Positions 1 to 6,103 of a stretch of DNA of 14,039 bases are shown piece by piece. Position numbers and translations under genes: made by a program. A model generated the notes under the pieces. That model was not told the origin of the DNA and searched no databases. It saw only the letters and a program-made list of their open reading frames with translations. The stretch covers positions 1 to 14,039 of the forward strand of contig CAUFXR010000072.1 of assembly GCA_959596515.1 (NCBI GenBank), given 5' to 3'. The DNA is from an uncultured Oscillospiraceae bacterium (GTDB taxonomy: Bacteria; Bacillota; Clostridia; Oscillospirales; Acutalibacteraceae). Numbering within the stretch: the stretch's first letter is position 1; each line of letters starts with the position of its first letter.

Positions 1-112
1 TCTTCTCCCTCCGCTTCCGCTAAACTCGCTCTTAAAGGAATTACGGGTCTCTTTCCTTCTCGCGTTGTTTAATTTTCAAGGTCCTTTATGGCTGATTCAT
101 CAGAATCAGCGG
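1..112 (-). ncRNA. Probable rRNA operon leader (5' external transcribed spacer), partial
   Basis: Read on the minus strand, the stretch downstream of the tandem promoters starts with a perfect hairpin: GCTGATTC (91-98) and GAATCAGC (103-110) around a 4-base loop. At 89-69 follows ACCTTGAAAATTAAACAAC, which resembles the CTTTGAAAACTGAACAA-type segment found just before 16S rRNA genes in Firmicutes. I infer that the 16S gene begins to the left of this window. No mature rRNA sequence is visible here, so the identity rests on the promoters and this one leader motif. Confidence 0.6.
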
Positions 113-118
113 AATTAA

Positions 119-147
119 ATTTTAACACATCGAATCACTGTTGTCAA
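119..147 (-). promoter_or_regulatory. Proximal consensus promoter (P2) of a probable rRNA operon
   Basis: On the minus strand a perfect -35 TTGACA (147-142) and a -10 TAAAAT (124-119) are separated by exactly 17 bases. Transcription would start near 112 and run off the left edge. It is the second of two near-perfect promoters in tandem, an arrangement typical of ribosomal RNA operons. A perfect 8-bp hairpin follows at the presumed RNA 5' end. Confidence 0.8.
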
Positions 148-201
148 CAGTTTTTCAAGGTTTTCTTTTAATTCCCTGCCGTTTTTTTCGACAGCTTCAC
201 T

Positions 202-230
202 AGTATATCAAAGGAAGTTGTGTTTGTCAA
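202..230 (-). promoter_or_regulatory. Distal consensus promoter (P1) of a probable rRNA operon
   Basis: On the minus strand TTGACA (230-225) and TATACT (207-202) are separated by 17 bases, an essentially ideal housekeeping sigma-factor promoter. It lies 83 bases upstream of the second promoter and points the same way, into the left edge. No protein gene starts between the two and the window edge. Confidence 0.8.
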
Positions 231-232
231 GG

Positions 233-785
233 TTTTTTTCACTCTTTTTCCTAAAAGCTGAAAATTTCCTGAACCAGAAAAATGTTACGGCACATTTTCG
301 CCAAATCCGCCGCCGAAATCCAGGAATTTCCCGCTTTCCGTAATCAGCTTGTCCCTCATGCCCCACAGGAATTCTATCAAAGTATTCCGGCTCTACCCGA
401 AGTCACTCCTCAGTACCGTCATCAAAGCGGAATAAAACGCGGTAGCTCAAGTAGTGCCCGTTTCTTTGCTGGTATCAGTTCGGATAAGTTCTACCTTCTT
501 GTCCCGGGCGACCGCGTTCCGCATTAAAAGCGACGGTTCTTTTACACGTCTTTTGAATTTTACTCGCCGATTCGGATGCCGCCACAAATAGATTACATGG
601 ATCGCTGTCGCTATAAAGCGATCGCCATATGGCAAGGAAAACGCTGCCATCCCACAGTTTCATTTTTCTGTCCCTTTATTCCAATCTATTTTTCCGCTGG
701 ATCAAAATTTCCGTAAAGCCGATCGAAAACTGATCGTTGCGGTTCCCGGAAGATCAGCAGGGAAATCCCCGCGGTAAAAAGCGGT
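233..785. other. Intergenic stretch with no convincing gene
   Basis: About 550 bases between the rRNA-type promoters and the folE terminator. The short open frames on both strands (62-81 codons) have no recognisable domain, and most lack a good ribosome-binding site. One minus-strand frame at 475-663 starts ATG after GGGACAG, but its translation matches nothing I know. A 10-bp palindrome GCCATATGGC lies at 622-631. A short minus-strand stretch near 300-393 faintly recalls an IS21-type transposase but is too weak to call. This may be decayed coding sequence. Confidence 0.4.
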
Positions 786-832
786 AAAAAAACGCACGCT
801 TCCACCCTCTGAACGGGTGAAACGCACGTCTT
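786..832 (-). terminator. Intrinsic terminator of the lipoprotein-folE operon
   Basis: About 60 bases after the folE stop. The minus-strand RNA can form a long stem between 832-815 and 807-790, around a 7-base loop at 814-808. The core is CACCC/GGGTG, extended by further pairs with some G-U wobbles and one bulged G. A run of seven T (792-786) follows. It faces the folE operon and should end it. Confidence 0.75.
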
Positions 833-890
833 GCCTTCCTTTTTGGGAGGTTTTACAGCTGAGATAGGGAATCCTCAAAAGAATAAAATG

Positions 891-1460
891 TTACCTTCCG
901 GAGCCGGTTAACAAAGTCATCACCTCACTGCGGCTTTTCGCGTCGGTACGCATAATCCCCCGCAGAGCGGATGTTTGGGTTTTGCTGCCCGCCGCCCGAG
1001 CGCCACGCATCGTCATACACAGATGCTCAGCCTCGATGATCACCGCCACGCCGTAGGGTTCCAAATTCTCAAAAAGAAAATCGGCGATCTGGGCGGTGAG
1101 CCGCTCCTGAACCTGAGGCCGACGGGCAAAACAATCCACGATCCTGGCGAATTTCGACAGGCCGATAATGTTTCCCTTTTGGGGTATGTAAGCGATATGC
1201 GCCACACCGATAAACGGCAGCAAATGGTGTTCACATACCGAATAAAGAGGAATATCCCTCACGATTACCAACTCGTTGTGCTGCTCAGGTTCGTGAAAAA
1301 TTTTCAGATGCCTGGTGGGGTCATCATGGAGACCGGAAAAAATCTCCTCATACATTTTCGCCACCCGCTTAGGGGTTTCCTTTAGTCCCTCTCGCTCCGG
1401 ATCCTCTCCCACCGCCAGCAAGATCTCGGTTACCGCCGCTTCGATCCTTTTTTTGTCCAT
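891..1460 (-). CDS. folE: GTP cyclohydrolase I
   Basis: Cytoplasmic enzyme that converts GTP to 7,8-dihydroneopterin triphosphate, the first committed step of tetrahydrofolate synthesis (and of related pterins). The 189-residue product has normal length and carries the family hallmarks: CEHHLLPF at residues 76-83 and the HLCMTMRGA motif at 146-154. The zinc ligands should be Cys76, His79 and Cys148, all present. The start is ATG preceded by GGAGGA at a normal distance. The gene begins 11 bases after the stop of the lipoprotein gene, so the two are almost certainly co-transcribed, with a hairpin terminator about 60 bases downstream. No other folate gene is adjacent, so the pairing with a surface protein is unusual. 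Confidence 0.96.
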   Translation of the reverse strand: MDKKRIEAAVTEILLAVGEDPEREGLKETPKRVAKMYEEIFSGLHDDPTRHLKIFHEPEQHNELVIVRDIPLYSVCEHHLLPFIGVAHIAYIPQKGNIIGLSKFARIVDCFARRPQVQERLTAQIADFLFENLEPYGVAVIIEAEHLCMTMRGARAAGSKTQTSALRGIMRTDAKSRSEVMTLLTGSGR

Positions 1461-1471
1461 AGTCTCCTCCG

Positions 1472-2803
1472 TTACCGGTACAGCAACTCAATCGTCACTG
1501 CCCGCTGATTTTTATCCAGCACATAGCGCGCCTCCCCATTCTGCAACGGGGCCTCCTCTTCGCCGAAATAGGCGTTGGCGCAATGTACATAGTAAGCGTA
1601 TTTATAAGGCTCCTCCGTCAAAAGCCGGGCAGCCGCGATATCAAAATCCAAATCCGGACTAAACTGGAAAGAAATGGTCCGATCACCTCTTGCGGCAGCG
1701 TTCAATACCGCGTCCATCGCCTCCTGGTCATCTTCATTACCCAGGCTATAAATCTGCACCGCCTTCTGCTGATAATAATTATATTCCGTGGAAGCGCATT
1801 CCGGCAAATACAAATTATATAAAGAACGATCCCATTGCTGTTCTCCATCTGTGGGAACTAAAGGATCTATGGTATGATTGACAGAGATCTGCTCGTCAGT
1901 AAGATTAAAATACTGATAAATCGGCATGGATGCCGCGTCATCCCAGGTCAAATCCAGATGATACCATTGATTCTCGATCTGAATTAGGTTCCACATATGG
2001 GCGATCTCCTGGCTGACGCCGGTGACTAAAGCACATTGCAGCCCTAAACAATTCGATAACAGTTGCATGGCCCTGGAATAGCCCTCGCATACCGCCATGC
2101 CATCTACCAAAGCGCCGTACGCGCTGAATGCCATGGGATATTCCGAGGAATGATCCTCGGCCTCATCGTGATATTCTACCAGATCGATCAGCTGATCATG
2201 GAGATAAAGCTCCCTCTCAAATTCAGAGGAATCTTTTGGCGCCTTATTCAGCACCGTCCGCAGGGCGGTATCCATTCTCTCAGAGGCTTTTTGCACCTGA
2301 GTTCCGGAAAAATAGGAACAAAGCTGTATCACTGTGTTGCCGTCGCTGACCCCGTAGCGCAAATCATTCAGCACCCAGAATAGCTGAGGATTATCGTTAC
2401 GCAGGGCGATGACTGCCTGCATCACCTGGCTTTTGGTGAGAGCAACTCCTTCCATCACGACCTTTTGCACTCGGTAATGGCCGTCCACGCTTCGCTCGTT
2501 AGAAACCCGGTAAACCGCATCCAACAGAAGGCGGTAGCACCTTCGCAGCGTATCACCCTGTAAATGATTGAAACCGGAAAGCTGACGCGCATAACCGTAT
2601 TTCCCCGCGAGAGACTCCGGTGTCCAGGTGATCAGGGTGTAATTTTCCTCCAGATTGGAAATATCGCTGCTGGAATCGACGGGAGAATGGGCCTGCTCTA
2701 TGCTGACAGAATCGCTGGGATCCCCGGGCTGCCAGGAGCAGGAACAACCGCTCGCCAAGACACAAACGCAAACAAAAACACAAACAGGTTTTTTCCAGTT
2801 CAC
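1472..2803 (-). CDS. Lipoprotein with transglutaminase-like (papain-fold) domain
   Basis: Predicted exported lipoprotein of 443 residues. The N-terminus is a short signal peptide ending in the lipobox LASGC, with Cys20 as the lipidation site, followed by an acidic Ser-rich linker to about residue 60. A transglutaminase-like core lies around 195-300 and shows a complete catalytic triad: Cys239 in AVCEGYSR, His269 in AHMWN and Asp284 in HLDLTWDD. This matches the Transglut_core family of bacterial surface proteins, which act as peptidases or cross-linking enzymes; the substrate cannot be told. The region after residue 300 is unassigned. The start is GTG with GGAGGG about seven bases upstream. 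It is the first gene of the operon with folE. A possible -10 box lies about 155 bases upstream, and the preceding operon is closed by a terminator. Confidence 0.85.
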   Translation of the reverse strand: MNWKKPVCVFVCVCVLASGCSCSWQPGDPSDSVSIEQAHSPVDSSSDISNLEENYTLITWTPESLAGKYGYARQLSGFNHLQGDTLRRCYRLLLDAVYRVSNERSVDGHYRVQKVVMEGVALTKSQVMQAVIALRNDNPQLFWVLNDLRYGVSDGNTVIQLCSYFSGTQVQKASERMDTALRTVLNKAPKDSSEFERELYLHDQLIDLVEYHDEAEDHSSEYPMAFSAYGALVDGMAVCEGYSRAMQLLSNCLGLQCALVTGVSQEIAHMWNLIQIENQWYHLDLTWDDAASMPIYQYFNLTDEQISVNHTIDPLVPTDGEQQWDRSLYNLYLPECASTEYNYYQQKAVQIYSLGNEDDQEAMDAVLNAAARGDRTISFQFSPDLDFDIAAARLLTEEPYKYAYYVHCANAYFGEEEAPLQNGEARYVLDKNQRAVTIELLYR

Positions 2804-2957
2804 AAACAGCCCTCCTTTTTCCGGTCCAACAGCTCGCCACCAGCGCTCAATCGTCCTGAAGCGGCGAAAGCCGCCGGCTTAGAAAGCTTTTTGCCCTATT
2901 TTTAGTTTCGTCCTCTCTTCCCGGTTCTAAACTGGAAAGCAGAAAATCATACCTCTC

Positions 2958-2963
2958 ATTATA
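2958..2963 (-). promoter_or_regulatory. Possible -10 box for the lipoprotein-folE operon
   Basis: A minus-strand TATAAT occurs in an AT-rich stretch upstream of the lipoprotein gene and downstream of the preceding terminator, the right place for a promoter. No good -35 sequence is found at 16-18 bases, so the call is tentative. A second candidate, TATACT near 3003-2998, overlaps the foot of the terminator. Confidence 0.35.
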
Positions 2964-3010
2964 TTAGAAAATCCCGAAAGATATCCCGTCACATTTAGTA
3001 TAACATAACA

Positions 3011-3044
3011 AAAGAAAAACCTACAAGGAAATCTTGCAGGTTTT
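3011..3044 (-). terminator. Intrinsic terminator of the redox fusion-ABC importer operon
   Basis: On the minus strand AAAACCTGCAAG (3044-3033) pairs with CTTGTAGGTTTT (3027-3016) around a 5-base loop. This is a 12-bp stem with one G-U wobble, which would be an A-C mismatch on the other strand, so it is built for leftward transcription. The tail TCTTTTG is U-rich. It lies about 245 bases past the ATPase stop. Confidence 0.7.
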
Positions 3045-3287
3045 AAAATTCCGTAAGAATTTGCCGATCTATTTATTATTTTTCATAAAGTGAAATAAGA
3101 GATCTCCTCAACAGAGACCATTTCAGCGCAGCAAGGGTGACGATACCATCTTTTCCGTCTAGGCGCGCGGTGTCTCAAAAGCGGAACACCCATATTCCGT
3201 CCATCTGAAAAAGAACGTTCAGACTCAAAATCTTTTTTAGCGGCGCCGAAAATTTCCTCTGAGGGCTAAGAAAATCCCCTGCGTCTC

Positions 3288-4043
3288 TCAAGTGAAAAAA
3301 ATAAATTTTTCGCCGTTATCCTCCGTCTCATGCTGCCTGACATGGAATACCGATTCCAGTATGCCGCTATCCACACACGCCTGCGTGTCTCCCTGATAGC
3401 GGATGCGTTGTCCATCCAGCACCACGATCCGGTCGGCATACCGCACCGCCTGGGATAAGTTATGCATGATGACCAAAAAGGTAATTTTCCGTTTGGTTTT
3501 TAAGGTCTCCAATAAATGGAAAAACGCGGTCTCATACTCCATATCCATATAGGTGGTGGGCTCGTCTAAAATCATGACCCGGGTATTCTGCGCCAGCACC
3601 ATAGCCAGATAGGCCTTTTGCCGTTCCCCTCCAGAAAGTTCCGTCACCAGCTTATTCCGAAGGCTTGAGATTCCGATGGCCTCTATGGCGTCATCTACAA
3701 CCTGCCAATCTTTTGGGGACATCCGTTTTCCAAAATCCAAATAAGGGTTTCGTCCGAAAGCCGCCAGTTCCTCTACGGTGACGGCGGGCGAATGGAGCGT
3801 CTGGGGGAGAATGGAAATCAATTGTGCCCGCTCCCGCAGAGTCATCACCGCCAGGTTCCGGTCGGAAAAGGTGATTTCCCCTTTATAGGGTAATTCCTGA
3901 TTAACGCAGGAAACCAATGTAGATTTCCCGCTTCCGTTTCTGCCCACTACAGCGGTAAGTTTATGGGGCACCAAAGTAAAATCGATATGATCCAGCACCT
4001 GATTTTTTCCATAGGAGGCGCAGACCTGATGAAAGCTCAGCAT
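3288..4043 (-). CDS. ABC transporter ATP-binding protein, iron/siderophore/cobalamin (FecE/BtuD) type
   Basis: ATPase that powers import through the adjacent permease, on the cytoplasmic face of the membrane. The 251-residue protein has all nucleotide-binding motifs: Walker A GRNGSGKST (34-42), Q-loop Gln81, signature LSGGERQ (136-142), Walker B VMILDEPT (156-163) and H-loop His194. Length and the LSGGERQKAYLAMVLAQ pattern fit the FecE/FhuC/BtuD class. The ATG start overlaps the permease stop by 7 bases, with AGGAGG about 11 bases upstream inside the permease gene, so translational coupling is likely. It is the last gene of the operon, followed by a hairpin terminator. The transported compound (ferric siderophore, haem or corrinoid) is not shown by the sequence. 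Confidence 0.92.
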   Translation of the reverse strand: MLSFHQVCASYGKNQVLDHIDFTLVPHKLTAVVGRNGSGKSTLVSCVNQELPYKGEITFSDRNLAVMTLRERAQLISILPQTLHSPAVTVEELAAFGRNPYLDFGKRMSPKDWQVVDDAIEAIGISSLRNKLVTELSGGERQKAYLAMVLAQNTRVMILDEPTTYMDMEYETAFFHLLETLKTKRKITFLVIMHNLSQAVRYADRIVVLDGQRIRYQGDTQACVDSGILESVFHVRQHETEDNGEKFIFFT

Positions 4044-5062
4044 GACCGTGCGGACCTCCTTCGCATCAGCAGAATGAAGAAAAAGGGAGCGCCGATCAGA
4101 GACATCACAATGCCCACCGGCACCTCCGAGGGGGCGAAAGCTATCCGCCCCACCAGATCCGCCGTCAGCACCAAAATGCTGCCCACCGCCGCGGAAACCG
4201 CCAGCAGAGGGCCGGTCTGGGGTCCCACCAACTTACGGGAAATATGCGGCACCATCAGGCCCACAAATCCCAGCAAGCCCGCGAAGCTGACTACCGCGGC
4301 AGCGGACGCGCTGGCGCACACCAGGCAGAGCATCCGCACCCGCTTGACCCGTACTCCCAGTGAAAGCGCCATGCTATCGCCCAGGCATAAAAGCTGAATC
4401 TTGCCGGAAAAAGCCAATGACACCGCAAGCCCTAACAGAATGATCAATCCTGGGAGCCAAAGCAGGTCGATGTTGGAATTAGATAAGCCGCCTACGGAGA
4501 AATAGTTGTAGGATACCAGCACATCGGTGTCTAGCAGGGAGAAAAAGGAGATCCCCGCGCTGAGCACCGCCTGAACGGCGATTCCCGCCAAAATCACGGT
4601 GGCTTTGGATGAATCCACCCGGTTAGCGATGGCCATGATAGCTAAAGTCGTAAGAAAGGCGCCCAAAAACGCCGCCAGTGGCAAACCGATGACCGCGGTG
4701 GGGAAATAGCTCAGAATTAAAATCACCACAAACCCGGCGCCCGCGTTGACGCCGATAATATTGGGGCTGGCCAGGTCGTTTCCGGTGACGCTTTGCAGCA
4801 GCACGCCGGAAACAGAAAGTCCCACGCCAGCCAGTATCCCTTGCAGCAGTCTGGGAAGCCGCAGGGAATACAGGATCACGGATTGAGCTTCATAGCCCTC
4901 TTGGCGGAGCAACCCGCCGAAGAAAGTCTGCCAATCCATACCGGAACTTCCCAATCGCAGAGACAGCAAAACAGCGCACAAAAGCAGCAGACAAAGCGTC
5001 AGCCACCCGGCCTTGGTCCTGCAAAAATACCGGTGCTCTTTTGGTTCCGCCGCTTTTCCCAT
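4037..5062 (-). CDS. FecCD/BtuC-family ABC transporter permease
   Basis: Integral membrane subunit of a type II ABC importer. The protein (341 residues, usual for the family) is strongly hydrophobic with about nine or ten membrane segments. It shows FecCD landmarks: the LRLPRLLQGILAGVGLSVSG stretch near the N-terminus, NDLASPNIIGVNAGAG, and GLLGFVGLMVPHISRKLVG, which holds the cytoplasmic coupling helix that contacts the ATPase. Only one permease gene is present, so the channel is probably a homodimer. The ATG start lies 6 bases after the binding-protein stop, and its ribosome-binding site AAAGGAG lies within the end of that gene. The 3' end overlaps the ATPase start by 7 bases. Confidence 0.93.
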   Translation of the reverse strand: MGKAAEPKEHRYFCRTKAGWLTLCLLLLCAVLLSLRLGSSGMDWQTFFGGLLRQEGYEAQSVILYSLRLPRLLQGILAGVGLSVSGVLLQSVTGNDLASPNIIGVNAGAGFVVILILSYFPTAVIGLPLAAFLGAFLTTLAIMAIANRVDSSKATVILAGIAVQAVLSAGISFFSLLDTDVLVSYNYFSVGGLSNSNIDLLWLPGLIILLGLAVSLAFSGKIQLLCLGDSMALSLGVRVKRVRMLCLVCASASAAAVVSFAGLLGFVGLMVPHISRKLVGPQTGPLLAVSAAVGSILVLTADLVGRIAFAPSEVPVGIVMSLIGAPFFFILLMRRRSARSC

Positions 5063-5068
5063 ATGCCG

Positions 5069-6103
5069 TCAGCTCTCCTTTGGATATAGTAAGTCCGCTA
5101 AATACTGGTAAGCCTCGCCCCACCTCTTATTGGGCTTAAACTGAAACAGATCCTTGGGAAGATAAGCGTACCGCCCTTCCTTAATAGCATCCAGATGCTG
5201 CCAGGCCTCCTCCTGAAGGACACTGTTCATGTAGGCCTTAGCGGCCTCCTCATCGCCCATGGTGGAAATAAAAATGAAATCCGGGTTTTCCGTCAGGATC
5301 TCCTCCTGACTTAAGCCATCCAGAAGAACCGGGGCGTTTTCCGCGATATTGTAGGTTCCCAGTTCCTTCAGCATCACGCACACAAAATTGTTTTCCGCGG
5401 TTTTCGCTTTGGTTGCGCTGTATTTCGAGCCCGCCCGGATAAACAAAATCCGCTTTTGGTCCTCATCCCCAGCTTTCGGCACCGACGCCATTACAGAAGC
5501 GATCTCATCCTGCACCTGCACGCCGTAGGTCTCGTAGGCCTGCTGGTCCCCGGTAATATCTGTGCAGATCTTCAGCATATCCAGATAGTCCTGGAATTCC
5601 TCCACGTGGAACACCGCGGCCGGTACTCCCTGCTTCCGCAGAAATTCCGCCGTCTTTATCTGCTCTTCCAAATCAGCCGAGCAGATGACAAAATCCGGTT
5701 CATAGGAAAGGAGCAATTCCTGGTTGATGGTTTTTCCCGCTCCGTCATCCACCAGAAGGACATCCTCCGGGGCAAAGCCCCGCTCCACACTCTCACCTAC
5801 GGTGATATCTACCTGGCCGCCGGCGGTCTCCCATACGTCGGCAAAAGAGGAAAACAGCACCGCGACCTTTTCAGGCTTTTCCTGTAAGGTAATCTGGGCG
5901 CCAGAAGCATCTTGAAAGGAGTAATACACTCCCTCTGACACGGCACTTGTTGTTTCAGAATCGGTTTCAATGTTGGATTCTTCCTGAGAAGAATTCGTTT
6001 GAGCATCGTCGTTTGTTCCATTGAGTCCCTGTTCGTTTTGGCAGGCGGCCAGAGAGGCCGCCGTGACCAGAGCGAGCAGAAGCGCTGTCAGTTTCTTTAG
6101 CAA
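5069..6103 (-). CDS. Iron/siderophore-type ABC transporter substrate-binding lipoprotein
   Basis: Extracellular, membrane-anchored receptor that delivers ligand to the adjacent permease. The 344-residue product starts with a classical lipoprotein signal (MLKKLTALLLALVTAASLAAC, lipidated Cys21), then an acidic Ser/Thr-rich linker to about residue 55, then a two-lobed FecB/BtuF-type domain (for example EKPEKVAVLFSSFADVWETAGG and the ILTENPDFIFIS stretch near the C-terminus). The start is TTG and overlaps the stop of the preceding redox gene by 7 bases (TTGCTAA), with GGCGGAG just upstream; starting here gives an intact signal peptide. The coupling ties this importer closely to the redox enzyme. 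Iron or haem supply for a siroheme/Fe-S enzyme is an attractive guess only. Confidence 0.9.
   Translation of the reverse strand: MLKKLTALLLALVTAASLAACQNEQGLNGTNDDAQTNSSQEESNIETDSETTSAVSEGVYYSFQDASGAQITLQEKPEKVAVLFSSFADVWETAGGQVDITVGESVERGFAPEDVLLVDDGAGKTINQELLLSYEPDFVICSADLEEQIKTAEFLRKQGVPAAVFHVEEFQDYLDMLKICTDITGDQQAYETYGVQVQDEIASVMASVPKAGDEDQKRILFIRAGSKYSATKAKTAENNFVCVMLKELGTYNIAENAPVLLDGLSQEEILTENPDFIFISTMGDEEAAKAYMNSVLQEEAWQHLDAIKEGRYAYLPKDLFQFKPNKRWGEAYQYLADLLYPKES

Larger units (their letters stand above)
2804..3287. other. Intergenic region between the ABC operon and the lipoprotein-folE operon
   Basis: No gene is supported here. It holds the terminator of the ABC operon at 3011-3044 and, further along the minus strand, a possible -10 hexamer upstream of the lipoprotein gene. 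The stretch 3045-3287 shows no reading frame with a ribosome-binding site or recognisable RNA motif. Confidence 0.5.

Noticed and set aside
300..393. Faint IS21-type transposase remnant on the minus strand (frame reading EYFDRIPVGHEGQADYG)
   Set aside because: Only a short match by eye to the AQVDWG-type motif, with stops before it and no flanking homology; not enough to annotate.
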